From the NCBI GenBank assembly GCA_003220595.1, contig QHSZ01000017.1, positions 1 through 35,587 on the forward strand: a DNA stretch of 35,587 bases, in the 5' to 3' direction. Each line of letters starts with the position of its first letter. The stretch's first letter is position 1. Below the pieces are notes generated by a model that did no database searches, had not been told where the DNA came from, and saw only the letters and a program-made list of their open reading frames with translations. The DNA comes from Candidatus Rokuibacteriota bacterium (GTDB lineage Bacteria; Methylomirabilota; Methylomirabilia; Rokubacteriales; CSP1-6). This document shows positions 22,065-31,799 of this stretch, one piece after another. Position numbers and translations under genes: made by a program.

Positions 22065-24320
22065 TCAAGGCAGCGCCGCGAGCAGGAACTTCTGGTCGGC
22101 CCGGAGCACGCGCGCCTCGTCGACGAGAAAGGCCCGGGCGCGGGCGAGCCTGGCTCGATTCTCGGCGTCCGGCCTCGAGTCGTCCACCAGGACCGAGCGG
22201 GCGGGATCGAAGAGGACGTCGTGGCGGACCAGCAGGTGGGTGATACCCGCGGCCCGCGCCCGGGCCCGGAGCTCGGCCGCGCTCCCGGCCTCGGCCACCC
22301 ATCGGCGGAGCGTGTAGTCCTCGAACAGGTAGTCGCCCACGTAGGGCCGCTCCAGGTGATACGTGTCCCGTCGCACGTCGATGAGCCAGACCGTGGCATC
22401 GGTCGGCAGCGTCTCGTTGATGAGCCGGTAGTATGGATAGTAGTCAAGCCGGCGGGTGAGGTACGCGTCGCGCGGCTCGGTCCCCAGCGCCACGCGGAGC
22501 GGGTCGTCGCCGACGAACCAGGCCAGGATCACCAGCTGGCCTCCCAGCGTGGCCATCAGCAGGGCGCGGGACAGCACCCGCGCGTTGTCGGCCAGGGCTG
22601 CGGCGGCGCCGGCGACGACGAGGGCCCAGAGCGCCGTCGCGGGGAGCAAATAGCGGAGCACCTGGGCCGAGAGAGCCCACCAGGCGAAGAGCCACGCCCC
22701 TCCGGCCGCCGCGATGCCGAGCTCGGCGTCGAGCTGACGACGCCAGAGCGCGAGCGCGACCAGCGGCGTGCCGGCGAGGAACGCGGGACCGCAGACGCTC
22801 TCCCATTCCAGCGGCACGTCCCGCCGCCCCATCAGCGCGAGCCGCACCGGCAGCAGCAGGTAATCGAGCGGGCCCTTGGGGTCGCCGCCGTACTGGGCGT
22901 TGAAGGCCTGGAACAGGACGGCGCGCGTCTCGTCCCAGCCGAGTGCCTCGCCCGGCCACAACCCAGGGAAGAACGGGAAGAGCGGGCTGCCGGTGAGGAG
23001 CCACGTGCGGAGATACCACGGGCTTCCGATCAGGACTCCTAGGGCGAGCGCGGCGACGCCGGCGGTGGCGAGTCGCGCCCCGTCCCGCTGTCCGTGGGCT
23101 CGGCGCGCGCGGAGTAGCACCAGAAGCGCCAGGAGCACCAGCGCCGCGGCGGCCAGCGGCTTCACCGAGAGCGCGAAGCCGAGCGCCAGGGCGAGCTCGG
23201 CCAGCGCGGCGCGGCCTCCCCCGGTCGACCAGCGGGCGGCGGCGCGGAACGCGAGCACCACGTAGAGGGCCAGCGCCAGATCGACGTAGCTGGCGCCGGC
23301 AACCTCCCACGCGACCGGGGCGGAGGCCACCAGCGCAGCAGCGGTGAGGGCCGGGCCCCGGCCGAGGCCGCGCTCGCGCGCCCACCCATGTACGACGGCC
23401 AGGAGCAGTGGGAAGTACGCGAACATCGCCGCGCCGAAGGCGGCCTCTCCGGCCCGAGGACTCAGAAGCCGGCCGAGGAGCATCCCCCAGACCCCGCTCA
23501 TCTCGGCGCCGAGCGCGCGCAGACCCGGGATGTTGTAGGGCACATCCACGAGCGCGCCGACCGCCAGCCAGGCTTTGGGGAGTGCGATGTGGTACTGCAG
23601 CGTGTCCTTCGCCGTGGGCGGGGCCAGCGCCGCGACGGCGGCGAGCGTGACCGGTAGCACGACGGAGGCGAACGCGAGCCGCGTGAAGAGGTCATCAGGC
23701 CGGTCCGCCAGGCGAAGGCTGACCCGCGCGCGCCCGAACGCCAGGCCGGCCAGCCCCAGACCAATCGAGAGCGTGACGACGGCCACGTCCGGCCGGTAGA
23801 GGCCGACCAAGCCGAGGGCGAGCCCGAGGTGCGACCAGAGGCCGGCGCCGAGCGCGCAGCGCCTGGCGACCCCGAGCGACGCCGGGGGGCCGTCCCCGGC
23901 GCCCCGCGCGAGGACCCGCAGGAGGAGGTCGCCGGTGCCGTACCAGGCGACGAGGAGGAGGAGCGCCGCGCCCGCGCCGGCCGCGCTCTCGCGGACGCCC
24001 TGGGCCTCCGGCAGGCCGCCGCGAGCGAGTCGGGCCAGAAGCGCCAGGGCCTCCTCGGGGAGGCGGCCTAGCTCGATGCGCTGGGACCAGACGAACGCGA
24101 GGAGGAGTGCGAGAACGCCGGCAGCAGCCGACAGGGAGCGGGCGGCCGGGGGACGCGTGAGGAGCCTACCCCGACGCGGCGGCGGCTTTTTCTTTCTTCT
24201 TTCGCTTGCCCGTCGCGCCGGCCTCGCCGCGGGGCGCCTTCTCCTTCTTCTCGGCCGTCTTGTCCTTGTCCTTCGGCGCCTCGGCGCGGTCGACGAGCTC
24301 CAGGAGGACCATGGGCGCAT
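22065..24320 (-). CDS. Multi-spanning membrane protein, GT-C glycosyltransferase-like
   Basis: A large integral membrane protein with a dozen or so helices. An outer-loop motif [16 protein letters not shown], then T-S-x-P-V-A-W-E-like and S-P-W-Y-L-R-T-W segments, is typical of ArnT/PMT-like GT-C proteins. The C-terminal ~130 residues are soluble ([18 protein letters not shown]). The start is uncertain. The only ATG/GTG/TTG in frame ahead of the first helix is the ATG at 24320, inside rplQ, and the stretch it would add is Arg-rich shadow sequence of the rplQ tail. A CTG at 24134 lies just before the first helix but lacks a ribosome site. The gene follows the ribosomal operon on the same strand and may be read from it. 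Substrate unknown. Confidence 0.65.
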   Translation of the reverse strand: MRPWSSWSSSTAPRRRRTRTRRPRRRRRRPAARPARRASERRKKKPPPRRGRLLTRPPAARSLSAAAGVLALLLAFVWSQRIELGRLPEEALALLARLARGGLPEAQGVRESAAGAGAALLLLVAWYGTGDLLLRVLARGAGDGPPASLGVARRCALGAGLWSHLGLALGLVGLYRPDVAVVTLSIGLGLAGLAFGRARVSLRLADRPDDLFTRLAFASVVLPVTLAAVAALAPPTAKDTLQYHIALPKAWLAVGALVDVPYNIPGLRALGAEMSGVWGMLLGRLLSPRAGEAAFGAAMFAYFPLLLAVVHGWARERGLGRGPALTAAALVASAPVAWEVAGASYVDLALALYVVLAFRAAARWSTGGGRAALAELALALGFALSVKPLAAAALVLLALLVLLRARRAHGQRDGARLATAGVAALALGVLIGSPWYLRTWLLTGSPLFPFFPGLWPGEALGWDETRAVLFQAFNAQYGGDPKGPLDYLLLPVRLALMGRRDVPLEWESVCGPAFLAGTPLVALALWRRQLDAELGIAAAGGAWLFAWWALSAQVLRYLLPATALWALVVAGAAAALADNARVLSRALLMATLGGQLVILAWFVGDDPLRVALGTEPRDAYLTRRLDYYPYYRLINETLPTDATVWLIDVRRDTYHLERPYVGDYLFEDYTLRRWVAEAGSAAELRARARAAGITHLLVRHDVLFDPARSVLVDDSRPDAENRARLARARAFLVDEARVLRADQKFLLAALP

Positions 24321-24639
24321 TGTCGCCGGCGCGGTACCCCGCCCTGATGATCCGCGTGTAGCCGCCGTTCCGGTCGCCGAAGCGCGGCGCGATCGTGCGA
24401 AACAGCTCGCCCACGACGCCCGTGTCGGGGACCATCGCCAGGACCTGACGCCGCGCGTGGAGATTGTCGCGCTTGGCGAGCGTGATCATGTGCTCGGCGA
24501 GCCCCCGCACGGCCTTGGCCTTCGCCTCGGTCGTCTCGATCCGCTCGTGACGGAACAGCGCCACCAGCAGGTTCCGGAAGAGCGCCCAGCGGTGCTGGGT
24601 GATCCGGCCGAGCTTGAAGCCGGCGTTCCGGTGTCTCAT
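24166..24639 (-). CDS. rplQ: 50S ribosomal protein L17
   Basis: 157 residues with the L17 core [12 protein letters not shown], then [16 protein letters not shown] and [19 protein letters not shown]17 binds 23S rRNA near the exit tunnel. The core ends at about residue 118; residues 119-157 form an added Lys/Ala/Glu-rich, probably disordered tail. Most bacterial L17 proteins are 115-130 residues. The ATG overlaps the rpoA stop (ATGA). Confidence 0.97.
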   Translation of the reverse strand: MRHRNAGFKLGRITQHRWALFRNLLVALFRHERIETTEAKAKAVRGLAEHMITLAKRDNLHARRQVLAMVPDTGVVGELFRTIAPRFGDRNGGYTRIIRAGYRAGDNAPMVLLELVDRAEAPKDKDKTAEKKEKAPRGEAGATGKRKKKEKAAAASG

Positions 24640-25622
24640 CGACCCACTCCCGTACCGCGCCCCAGCGCGCCGAGGACGTTCGGGTCGATCCGCATGCCCA
24701 GCGATAGCCCGAGGGCGGCCAGCGCGGTCTTGATCTCGTCGATGGACTTCTCGCCCAGGTTCTTCACGTGCTCGAGGTCGCCCTCGCCCTTCTGGACGAG
24801 GTCCACCACGAGGTTGATGTCGGCGTTCTTCAGCGCGTTGATGGCCCGGGCCGGCAGCGCCAGCTCCTCGAGCGTCTTGGCGAGCGCGTCGCGCAGGAAG
24901 GCCTCGCCCGAGGCGGCCGCCGCCTCTTCATCCTCCTCGGTCGCGCCGGCCGCGAGCGGGCTCCAGTGCTGCTTGAGGTAGGTCGAGGCCCGCGTGAGCG
25001 CGTCGTCCGGGCTCACCGAGCCGTTGGTCCACACCTCGAGGATCAGCTTCTCGTAGTCGGTGATTTTCCCGAGCCGCGACATCTCGATGTTGTACGAGAC
25101 GCGCGTGATCGGCGAGTAGGCCGCGTCGAGCGGGATCGCCCCCGCCGGGACCGGGCTCGCCTTCTTGCCCGCGGCCTCGTAGCCGCGTCCGATCCCGACG
25201 CCGAGCTCGATCGCCACCTTCGCGGCGGACTCGAGCGTGAAGAGGTGGAGCTCCGGGTTCACGATCTCGACCTCGGTCTCCGGCACGTCGGCGCCCGTGA
25301 CGCTCCTGGGGCCGGTGACCTCGAACCGCAGCGTCTTGGGCTCACCGGACGGCACCTGGACGGCGAGTTTCTTGAGGTTCAGGAGCACGTCCACCGTGCT
25401 CTCCTTCACCCCCGGGATCGGCGCGTCCGCGCTCCGGACGCCCTCGATCCTGACCCACGAGAACGCGGCGCCCGGCACGACGGCGAGCAGCGTCCGCCGG
25501 AGCGAGTTCCCGACCGTGAGGGCGTAGCCCTTCTCGAAGGGCTCGGCGACGAGGCGGCCGTACCGGTCGCTCAGGATCTCCCACTCGACCTTCTTCGGCT
25601 TCTGGAACGGAATCCGTGGCAT
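24636..25622 (-). CDS. rpoA: DNA-directed RNA polymerase alpha subunit
   Basis: 328 residues. The N-terminal domain (to ~230) directs alpha dimerisation and beta/beta-prime assembly: [15 protein letters not shown] and [12 protein letters not shown] are present. An acidic, Ala-rich linker (E-E-D-E-E-A-A-A-A) follows, then the C-terminal domain with two helix-hairpin-helix motifs (R-A-I-N-A-L-K-N and [10 protein letters not shown]) that bind UP elements and activators. ATG at 25622 is chosen because P-R-I-P-F-Q-K-P follows as a usual N-terminus. It lies between rpsD and rplQ as in most bacteria. Confidence 0.97.
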   Translation of the reverse strand: MPRIPFQKPKKVEWEILSDRYGRLVAEPFEKGYALTVGNSLRRTLLAVVPGAAFSWVRIEGVRSADAPIPGVKESTVDVLLNLKKLAVQVPSGEPKTLRFEVTGPRSVTGADVPETEVEIVNPELHLFTLESAAKVAIELGVGIGRGYEAAGKKASPVPAGAIPLDAAYSPITRVSYNIEMSRLGKITDYEKLILEVWTNGSVSPDDALTRASTYLKQHWSPLAAGATEEDEEAAAASGEAFLRDALAKTLEELALPARAINALKNADINLVVDLVQKGEGDLEHVKNLGEKSIDEIKTALAALGLSLGMRIDPNVLGALGRGTGVGR

Positions 25623-25645
25623 GGTCTGGCGGCTGCCCTCCTCCC

Positions 25646-26269
25646 CTACTTGCTGTAGAGCTCGACGATGAGCTGCTCGGCGACCGGGATCTGGATGTCG
25701 TCGCGGAGCGGCAGGCTCCGCACGACGCCCTTCTTCTCGTTCGGGTCGACCTCCAGCCACTGCGGCACCTGGCCGCGTCCCGCGTTCACGTTGTCGTCGA
25801 GGCGCGCCTGGAGCTTCGAGGTCGGGCGCAGCTGGACGACGTCACCGACCTTGACGAGGAACGACGGCACGGAGACCTTCCGCCCATTCACCTGGAAGTG
25901 GCCGTGCGCGACCATCTGCCGGCCCTCCCGGCGCGAGGCCGCGAAGCCCAGGCGGTGGACCACGTTGTCGAGACGCAGCTCGAGCAGCCGCAGGAGATTC
26001 TCGCCCGTCACGCCCTTCTCGGCCTCCGCCCACTGGAAGTACTTCCGAAACTGGCTCTCCAGCACGCCGTAGATGCGCTTGGCCTTCTGCTTCTCGCGGA
26101 GCTGGACGCCGAAGGCGGTCAGCTTGCCGCGGTTGAGCCCGTGCTGGCCCGGGGGATAGTTCCGGCGCTCGATCGCACACTTGTCCGTGAAGCAGCGCGC
26201 GCCCTTCAGGAACAGCTTCAGACCCTCACGCCGGCAGAGGCGGCACTTCGCGTCGCGATACCGCGCCAT
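25646..26269 (-). CDS. rpsD: 30S ribosomal protein S4, zinc-binding type
   Basis: 207 residues. A primary 16S rRNA binder and, in E. coli, the translational repressor of the alpha operon. Cys9, Cys12, Cys26 and Cys31 form the zinc site of the C+ type. The S4 RNA-binding domain follows ([25 protein letters not shown]). The ribosome site GGAGG lies across the rpsK stop, 5 nt before the ATG, so the two genes are tightly linked. Confidence 0.97.
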   Translation of the reverse strand: MARYRDAKCRLCRREGLKLFLKGARCFTDKCAIERRNYPPGQHGLNRGKLTAFGVQLREKQKAKRIYGVLESQFRKYFQWAEAEKGVTGENLLRLLELRLDNVVHRLGFAASRREGRQMVAHGHFQVNGRKVSVPSFLVKVGDVVQLRPTSKLQARLDDNVNAGRGQVPQWLEVDPNEKKGVVRSLPLRDDIQIPVAEQLIVELYSK

Positions 26270-26278
26270 CGTCGCCTC

Positions 26279-26686
26279 CTACACCCGCCGCCGCTTCGGC
26301 GGCCGGCAGCCGTCGTGCGGGATCGGCGTCACGTCGCGGATCGCGGTGATCTCGAGTCCCACGGCCTGCAGCGAGCGGATAGCGGCCTCACGGCCCGCGC
26401 CGGGCCCCCGCACGAAGACCTCGATCTGCTTGAGCCCGTATTCCATCGCCTTGCGGGCGGCGATCTCCGCCGCCGTCTGGGCGGCGAACGGGGTGCTCTT
26501 GCGGGACCCCTTGAACCCGGCGCTCCCGGCGCTCGACCACGACACGACGTTGCCCATCCGGTCGGTGAGCGTGACGATCGTGTTGTTGAACGTGGCCTGG
26601 ATGTGCGCGATACCCGTGCGCACCTCGCGCCGCTCGCGCTTCTTGCCGCCCTTCTTCCGTGGTGTCGGTTTCGTCTCGTCGGCCAT
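26279..26686 (-). CDS. rpsK: 30S ribosomal protein S11
   Basis: 135 residues: a basic N-terminal arm ([11 protein letters not shown]), the [14 protein letters not shown] core, and the C-terminal [19 protein letters not shown] signature. S11 lies on the 30S platform and contacts S7 and the E-site mRNA. It follows rpsM after 3 bp. Length is near the family norm with no oddity. Confidence 0.97.
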   Translation of the reverse strand: MADETKPTPRKKGGKKRERREVRTGIAHIQATFNNTIVTLTDRMGNVVSWSSAGSAGFKGSRKSTPFAAQTAAEIAARKAMEYGLKQIEVFVRGPGAGREAAIRSLQAVGLEITAIRDVTPIPHDGCRPPKRRRV

Positions 26687-26689
26687 GCC

Positions 26690-27133
26690 TTACGCTCCTG
26701 CCTTCTTGGGCGCCGGCGCCGCCGCGGCGGGCGCCGCCGCCGGCGCCGCTGCCGCCGCCGCCGCCGGCTTCTTCTTGATCATCACGCCCCGGGTCTTGCC
26801 CTTCCGGGTCCGTGCGTTCGTGTGCGTGCGCTGCCCGCGCACCGGCAGCCCGCGCCGGTGACGGATGCCGCGATACGCCCCGATGTCCATGAGCCGCTTC
26901 ACGTTCATCGACACCTCGCGCCGCAGGTCGCCCTCGACCTTCAACTCGCGCTCGATGATGTCGCGCACACGCCCCGTCTCGTCTTCCGTCCACGCCTTGA
27001 CCCGCTTGTTCGGATCGACGTGCGCCTTCGCAAAGATGTGCTTCGCCGTCGGCCGCCCGATGCCGTAGATGTACGTGATCGCGACTTCGCCCCGCTTGTC
27101 CCGGGGTAGGTCCACTCCGGCCACTCTCGCCAT
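26690..27133 (-). CDS. rpsM: 30S ribosomal protein S13 with Ala/Pro-rich C-terminal extension
   Basis: 147 residues. S13 is in the 30S head, makes bridge B1a/b and contacts the P-site tRNA. The core ([36 protein letters not shown]) ends near residue 118, the usual family end. Residues 119-147 are an added K-K-K-P then Ala/Pro tail, encoded by a GCC-type simple repeat. The ribosome site AGGAGA lies upstream of the ATG in the 51-bp gap after rpmJ. Confidence 0.96.
   Translation of the reverse strand: MARVAGVDLPRDKRGEVAITYIYGIGRPTAKHIFAKAHVDPNKRVKAWTEDETGRVRDIIERELKVEGDLRREVSMNVKRLMDIGAYRGIRHRRGLPVRGQRTHTNARTRKGKTRGVMIKKKPAAAAAAAPAAAPAAAAPAPKKAGA
26709..26768. repeat. Low-complexity GCC/GGC tract encoding the Ala-rich tail of S13
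   Basis: About 60 bases of almost pure GCC/GCG-type triplets encode the alanine run at the end of rpsM. Slippage in such a tract would change the tail length in steps of one residue without breaking the frame. Confidence 0.7.
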
Positions 27134-27171
27134 GTCTGCTCTCCGTCTCCTGTTCCCGGAAGGGCGCCGAG

Positions 27172-27185
27172 GCCCCGTCCGGGGC
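27172..27185 (-). other. Short hairpin in the rpmJ-rpsM gap
   Basis: GCCCC and GGGGC flank a 4-nt loop (GGAC on the minus strand), starting at the rpmJ stop codon and 38 bp before the rpsM ATG. In E. coli the S4-responsive control site of the alpha operon lies just before rpsM, so the position is suggestive; the hairpin alone proves nothing. Confidence 0.3.
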
Positions 27186-27298
27186 TACCCCTGTCGGGCC
27201 TTGTGCCGCGGGTTCTTGCAGATGATGCGCGTCACGCCCTGCCGCTTGACGATCTTGCAGTGCTCGCAGCGCGTCTTCACCGATGGTCTGACTTTCAT
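27185..27298 (-). CDS. rpmJ: 50S ribosomal protein L36, zinc-binding type
   Basis: A 37-codon gene: [14 protein letters not shown] at the start and [11 protein letters not shown] at the end. Cys11, Cys14, Cys27 and His32 make the C-C-C-H zinc site of the standard L36. L36 is a small 23S rRNA binder in the large subunit. It lies between infA and rpsM, its usual place. Start ATG 27298, stop TAG 27187-27185. Confidence 0.96.
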   Translation of the reverse strand: MKVRPSVKTRCEHCKIVKRQGVTRIICKNPRHKARQG

Positions 27299-27311
27299 CG
27301 TCTTCGCCCTC

Positions 27312-27530
27312 CTACTTGAACCGGTACGTGATGCGCCCGCGCGTGAGGTCGTAGGGCGAGAGCTCGACCTTCACGCGGTCGCCCGGGAGGATCCGGATGA
27401 AGTTCATTCGCATCTTCCCGCTCACGTGCGCGAGCACCTTGTGGCCGTTCTCCAGCTCCACGCGGAACATCGCGTTCGGGAGCGGCTCCACCACCGTGCC
27501 CTCGACCTCGATCGCGTCTTCTTTCGTCAT
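27312..27530 (-). CDS. infA: Translation initiation factor IF-1
   Basis: 72 residues, the exact usual length. An OB-fold protein that occupies the A site of the 30S subunit during initiation. Landmarks: [40 protein letters not shown] and [13 protein letters not shown]. The ATG overlaps the map stop by 4 nt (ATGA). Confidence 0.97.
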   Translation of the reverse strand: MTKEDAIEVEGTVVEPLPNAMFRVELENGHKVLAHVSGKMRMNFIRILPGDRVKVELSPYDLTRGRITYRFK

Positions 27531-28276
27531 TTGCGCGTCAGCACCTCCGGCTCGCCCTCGGTCACCGCGACGGTGTGCTCGAAGTGCGCCGCCAAGCTCC
27601 CGTCCTTGGTGACGGCCGTCCAGCCGTCGTCGAGGATCTTGACCTCCCAGCTCCCCATCGTGATCATCGGCTCGATCGCGAGCACCATCCCGGGCCGGAG
27701 CTGCGGGCCGCGCCCGGGGTCGCCGAAGTTCGGGACCTGCGGCTCCTCGTGCAGGGCGCGCCCGATCCCGTGCCCCACGAAGGCGCGGACCACGGACAGG
27801 TCGTGCGCCTCGACGTGCGCCTGCACGGCGTGGGAGACGTCGGAGAGCCGCCGTCCGGGCCAGCACTCCTTGATCGCCAGGTCGAGGCTCTCACGCGTCA
27901 CGTCGAGCAGCTTCTGGACGGCCGCCGGCACCGGGCCGACGGCGAGCGTGAACGCGCAATCCGCGTAGTATCCGTCCACGACGCAGCCGAGGTCCAGGCC
28001 GACGATGTCGCCGTCCCTGATCTTCCGCCGCGCCGACGGGATCCCGTGAACGATCTCCTCGTTGATCGACACGCAGACCGTCGCCGGGAAGCCGCGGTAG
28101 CCCTTGAAGGCCGACCGTGCGCCGCGCGCGGTGATGAACGCCTCGACGTCCGCGTCGATCTCGAGCGTGGACATGCCGGCCTTCACGGTCACGCGCAGCC
28201 GATCCATCACGTCGGCCAGGATGTGCCCGGCCTGCCGCATGAGCCCGACCTCGCGCGGCGACTTGAGCACGATCAT
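27527..28276 (-). CDS. map: Type I methionine aminopeptidase
   Basis: 249 residues. It removes the initiator methionine from new proteins. The dinuclear metal ligands are visible in [23 protein letters not shown] and the late T-V-A-V-T-E-G-E-P; the substrate-site His is in I-V-H-G-I-P. ATG at 28276 is set by the family start M-I-V-L-K-S-P-R-E and overlaps the adk stop (ATGA). The order secY-adk-map-infA is conserved in many bacteria. Confidence 0.97.
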   Translation of the reverse strand: MIVLKSPREVGLMRQAGHILADVMDRLRVTVKAGMSTLEIDADVEAFITARGARSAFKGYRGFPATVCVSINEEIVHGIPSARRKIRDGDIVGLDLGCVVDGYYADCAFTLAVGPVPAAVQKLLDVTRESLDLAIKECWPGRRLSDVSHAVQAHVEAHDLSVVRAFVGHGIGRALHEEPQVPNFGDPGRGPQLRPGMVLAIEPMITMGSWEVKILDDGWTAVTKDGSLAAHFEHTVAVTEGEPEVLTRK

Positions 28277-28923
28277 CGCGCCGTCCCCGCCGCCCGGCGG
28301 ATCGCCTGCCGGATCGAGTCGATCGGGCCCTCGCCCGCGACGGTCGTGAGGAGGTTCCGCTGGCGATAGTAGTCGAGCAGCGGTGCCGTCTGTCGCGCAA
28401 AGACCTCCAGGCGGCGCCGCACGGTCTCGGCGCGATCGTCCTCGCGCTGGTAGAGCTCGCCGCCGCACCGGTCGCACACGCCGGGCTTCTGCGGGGGCGC
28501 GGAGACCAGGTGGTACGTCGTCTGGCACTGGCGGCAGACGCGCCGGCCCGTGAGCCGACGCAGGAGCTCCTCCTCGGACACGTCGAAGAAGATCACCGCG
28601 TCGAGGGCCTGGCCCGCGTCCTTCAGGAGGCGGGCGAGCGCCTCGGCCTGGGCGATCGTGCGCGGGAAGCCGTCCACGATGAACCCCTTCGCGGCGTCGG
28701 GCTTCGCGAGCCGCTCGCGCATGAGGCCGATGATGACCTCGTCGGGCACGAGCGCGCCCTGGTCCATAAAGCGCTTGGCCTCGAGGCCGAGCGCGGTCCG
28801 GGCCGCGAGCGCCTCGCGCAGCATGTCGCCCGTCGCGAGGTGAGGCACGCCCCACTCGCGGCTGAGGTCGCGGGCCTGCGTGCCCTTGCCGGCGCCCGGG
28901 GGTCCGAGAAACGCGAGCCGCAT
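28273..28923 (-). CDS. adk: Adenylate kinase, zinc-LID type
   Basis: 216 residues. Catalyses ATP + AMP to 2 ADP. P-loop G-P-P-G-A-G-K-G-T (7-15), the AMP site T-G-D-M-L-R, and D-G-F-P-R-T for nucleotide binding. The LID domain carries Cys130, Cys133, Cys150 and Cys153, the four-cysteine zinc site also seen in Gram-positive and many other bacterial long-form enzymes. The ATG at 28923 is 2 nt after the secY stop. Confidence 0.97.
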   Translation of the reverse strand: MRLAFLGPPGAGKGTQARDLSREWGVPHLATGDMLREALAARTALGLEAKRFMDQGALVPDEVIIGLMRERLAKPDAAKGFIVDGFPRTIAQAEALARLLKDAGQALDAVIFFDVSEEELLRRLTGRRVCRQCQTTYHLVSAPPQKPGVCDRCGGELYQREDDRAETVRRRLEVFARQTAPLLDYYRQRNLLTTVAGEGPIDSIRQAIRRAAGTAR

Positions 28924-28925
28924 GC

Positions 28926-30257
28926 TCAACTGCGCGCGAACGCCCCGCTCGAGCGCGACTTCGACCGTTTGAGGAAACCCTCGTAGTTGCGCATGAGGAG
29001 GTGCGACTCCATCTGCCGGACGGTGTCGAGGGCCACGCCGACGACGATCAGCAGGCTCGTGCCGCCGAAGTAGAAGGGCACGTTGAACCAGCGGATGAGG
29101 TAGTCGGGAAGCACCGAGATGAGCGCGAGGAAGAGCGCCCCCGGCAGCGTGATGCGGGTGAGCGTGCGGTCGATGTACTCGGCCGTCTTCTTGCCCGGGC
29201 GGACGCCCGGGATGAAGCCGCCGTACTTCTTCATGTTGTCGGCGAGGTCGATCGGGTTGAAGACGATCGCGGTGTAGAAGTACGCGAAGAAGACGATCAG
29301 GCCCATGTAGAGGAGCGTGTACGTGAACCGCCCCGGCGAGAGCGCGTCCGCGATCGCCTGCATCCACGGATGCGGGACGAAGCGCGTGAGCGTCGCCGGG
29401 AACAGGATGAGCGACGAGGCGAAGATGACCGGGATGACGCCCGCGGTGTTGATCCGGAGGGGGATGTGCGTGGACTGCCCGCCGTAGACCCGGCGGCCCA
29501 CCACCCGCTTGGCGTACTGGACCGGGATCTTGCGCTGCCCCTCCTGCATGAGCACCACGGCCGCGGTCACCGCGACCATCGCCGCCAGGATGATGACGAA
29601 GACGAAGAGCTTGAGCTCGCCCGTCGTCATGAGCGTGTAGGAGGCGGTGACGGCCGACGGCAGGCGGACGACGATGCCCGCGAAGATCAGGAGCGAGATG
29701 CCGTTGCCGATGCCCTTCTCCGAGATCTGCTCGCCCATCCACATGATCAACGCCGTGCCGGCGGTGAGCGTCACCATCGTGAGCAGCCGGAAGCCCCAGC
29801 CGGGCGTCGGGACGATCGAGACCCCCGTCGGGCTCCGCATGCTCTCGAGCCCGTAGGCGATGCCGAGGCCCTGCACGGCCGAGAGGACGACCGTGCTGTA
29901 GCGCGTGTACTGCGTGATCTTCTTCCGCCCCGCCTCGCCTTCCTTGGCGAGCCGCTCGAGCGCCGGAATGACGACCGTGAGGAGCTGGAGGATGATCGAC
30001 GCCGAGATGTACGGCATGATGCCGAGCGCGAAGATGGAGAGCCTTCGGAGGTTGCCCCCCGAGAACAGATCGACCATGCCGAGCAGCGTGCCCTGGACCT
30101 GGTCGAAGAACTGCGCGAGTGCTGAGCCGTCGATGCCGGGCGTCGGCACGTGGGCGCCGATGCGGTAGGCGATCAGCATGCCCGCGCTGAACAGCACGCG
30201 GCGCTTCAGCTCCGGGATCTTGAAGACGTTCTGGAAGCTCTGCAGGCCTTCGATCAC
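28926..30257 (-). CDS. secY: Protein translocase subunit SecY
   Basis: 443 residues with ten membrane helices, the channel of the Sec translocon in the inner membrane. Landmarks: the plug-region loop after helix 1 (H-V-P-T-P-G-I-D), F-A-L-G-I-M-P-Y-I-S-A-S-I-I, the G-E-A-G-R-K-K-I-T-Q-Y-T-R-Y cytosolic loop, V-V-G-R-R-V-Y-G-G-Q-S-T-H-I-P-L, and A-D-N-M-K-K-Y-G-G-F-I-P-G-V-R-P-G. All are as expected. It overlaps rplO by 4 nt. SecE and SecG are not in the window. Confidence 0.97.
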   Translation of the reverse strand: MIEGLQSFQNVFKIPELKRRVLFSAGMLIAYRIGAHVPTPGIDGSALAQFFDQVQGTLLGMVDLFSGGNLRRLSIFALGIMPYISASIILQLLTVVIPALERLAKEGEAGRKKITQYTRYSTVVLSAVQGLGIAYGLESMRSPTGVSIVPTPGWGFRLLTMVTLTAGTALIMWMGEQISEKGIGNGISLLIFAGIVVRLPSAVTASYTLMTTGELKLFVFVIILAAMVAVTAAVVLMQEGQRKIPVQYAKRVVGRRVYGGQSTHIPLRINTAGVIPVIFASSLILFPATLTRFVPHPWMQAIADALSPGRFTYTLLYMGLIVFFAYFYTAIVFNPIDLADNMKKYGGFIPGVRPGKKTAEYIDRTLTRITLPGALFLALISVLPDYLIRWFNVPFYFGGTSLLIVVGVALDTVRQMESHLLMRNYEGFLKRSKSRSSGAFARS

Positions 30258-30721
30258 GAAGCCGACACCCGCGCACCGAGGACTTCCACCGTCCCGCCCT
30301 TCGCGGCGATCTTCGCGCGCGCGGACTCGCTCACGGCGTGCGCCTTCACCGTGAGCGCGTGGGCGACGTCGCCCTCGCCGAGGATCTTGACCCGCGCGCG
30401 GTCGCTCCGACGGATCAAACCCGCCGTGACGAGGGCGTCCGGATCCACCACCGCGTTCGCGGCGAACCGGCCGAGGGCCTCGAGGTTCACGATCGCGTAC
30501 TCGGTCCTGCCCCCGTGGGGCACGAACCCGCGCTTCGGCAGCCGGCGGTAGAGCGGCATCTGGCCGCCCTCGAAGCCGCCGCCCTTGACGCCGCCCGAGC
30601 GGGCGTGCTGGCCCTTGTGGCCCTTGCCGGAGGTCTTGCCGTGGCCAGAGCCCGGGCCCCGCCCGATCTTCTTGCGCCGCTTCTTGGCGCCCGGCGCGGG
30701 CCGGAGGTCGTCAAGCTTCAT
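30254..30721 (-). CDS. rplO: 50S ribosomal protein L15
   Basis: 155 residues. An early large-subunit assembly protein with a long basic, glycine-rich arm (K-K-R-R-K-K-I-G-R-G-P-G-S-G-H-G-K-T, K-G-H-K-G-Q) and the R-L-P-K-R-G-F segment, ending in a compact C-terminal domain. The stop overlaps the secY start (ATGA), and the start overlaps the rpmD end by 11 nt. Confidence 0.97.
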   Translation of the reverse strand: MKLDDLRPAPGAKKRRKKIGRGPGSGHGKTSGKGHKGQHARSGGVKGGGFEGGQMPLYRRLPKRGFVPHGGRTEYAIVNLEALGRFAANAVVDPDALVTAGLIRRSDRARVKILGEGDVAHALTVKAHAVSESARAKIAAKGGTVEVLGARVSAS

Positions 30722-30899
30722 GCGTCACCTGGAGCACGTGGGGGACCTTCGCGATCATACCCCGGACCGTCGGATTGTCCTCGTGGGTCACCTGCTGCCG
30801 CACGCGGCGGAGTCCGAGCGCCTTGACCGTCGCCTCCTGCTTGGGCGAGAGGCCGATGATGGAGCGCGAGAGGGTGATCCTAAGCCTCTTGCTTGCCAC
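30711..30899 (-). CDS. rpmD: 50S ribosomal protein L30
   Basis: 62 residues: [13 protein letters not shown] is the usual N-terminus, [16 protein letters not shown] the centre. The GTG at 30899 is chosen because it directly precedes this motif; it makes a 20-nt overlap with the end of rpsE. The longer frame upstream adds Arg/Trp-rich shadow sequence and is rejected. Confidence 0.93.
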   Translation of the reverse strand: MASKRLRITLSRSIIGLSPKQEATVKALGLRRVRQQVTHEDNPTVRGMIAKVPHVLQVTHEA

Positions 30900-31416
30900 C
30901 GGCCGCCTCCTCCACCACCGGCGCACCATCGCCGCGCCGCCGTGCCGCGTGCAGGTCTTGCAGGCGCTTGATCTGGCGGAGCGCGTCGAGCGTCGCCTTG
31001 AGGACGTTGTGCGGGTTGTTCGAGCCGAGCGTCTTGGTGAGGATGTCCTGCACCCCCGCGGCCTCGAGGATCGGCCGGACCGCGCCGCCCGCGATGACGC
31101 CCGTGCCCGGGACGGCGGGCTTCAGGAACACGCGGCCCGCGCCGAAGTGGCCGGTGATCTCGCATGGGATCGTCGTGTCTCTGAGCGGGACGAAGATGAG
31201 GTCCTTCTTCGCGTGCTCGACCGCCTTGCGGATTGCCTCCGGGACCTCGTGGGCCTTGCCCAGACCCATGCCCACGTGACCGCGGCCGTCGCCCACGACG
31301 ACGAGCGCCGTGAACGAGAACCGGCGACCGCCCTTCACGACCTTCGCCACGCGGTTGATGGACACCACGCGGTCGTTCAGCTCGAGCACGCTCGGATCGA
31401 TCTTCGCTTCTGCCAC
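30880..31416 (-). CDS. rpsE: 30S ribosomal protein S5
   Basis: 178 residues, starting with GTG. S5 forms part of the mRNA entry channel and affects fidelity. Landmarks: [34 protein letters not shown] and G-S-N-N-P-H-N-V. The last ~25 residues form a charged, Ala/Glu-rich tail slightly longer than usual. Its end overlaps rpmD. Confidence 0.97.
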   Translation of the reverse strand: MAEAKIDPSVLELNDRVVSINRVAKVVKGGRRFSFTALVVVGDGRGHVGMGLGKAHEVPEAIRKAVEHAKKDLIFVPLRDTTIPCEITGHFGAGRVFLKPAVPGTGVIAGGAVRPILEAAGVQDILTKTLGSNNPHNVLKATLDALRQIKRLQDLHAARRRGDGAPVVEEAAGGKQEA

Positions 31417-31433
31417 TCAGGTCTCCTTGCGAA

Positions 31434-31799
31434 TTAGAACGCGAGGCCGCCGGCGCGCGCCGCATCGGCCAGGGCCTTCACCCGCCCGTGGTATTTGAAC
31501 CCGCCGCGATCGAACACCACCCGCTCGATGCCGTGCGCCTTGGCCTTCTGCGCGAGCAGCTCACCGACCGCCTTCGCCGCGACCACGTTGCCGCCCGTGG
31601 TGTGGAGCGCGCGGAATTCCTTGCTGCGGCTGTCCACCGCGAGCACCGTCCGCCCCGCGTCGTCGTCGATGAGCTGCGCGTAGATGTGCTGGAGGCTCCG
31701 GTACACCGCCAGCCGCGGCCGCGCGGCCGAGCCGCGCACGTACCGCCGGAGGCGCCGGTGCCGGATGTCGCGCGCGGCCCGCCGCTCCTTCGTGATCAT
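31434..31799 (-). CDS. rplR: 50S ribosomal protein L18
   Basis: 121 residues. Binds 5S rRNA in the central protuberance with L5. Contains [29 protein letters not shown] and the C-terminal [20 protein letters not shown]. Normal length. The ATG overlaps the rplF stop by 4 nt. Confidence 0.97.
   Translation of the reverse strand: MITKERRAARDIRHRRLRRYVRGSAARPRLAVYRSLQHIYAQLIDDDAGRTVLAVDSRSKEFRALHTTGGNVVAAKAVGELLAQKAKAHGIERVVFDRGGFKYHGRVKALADAARAGGLAF

Noticed and set aside
25616-27109. 497-codon plus-strand frame across rpsD-rpsK-rpsM
   Set aside because: The opposite strand encodes three intact ribosomal proteins; this frame has no recognisable content.
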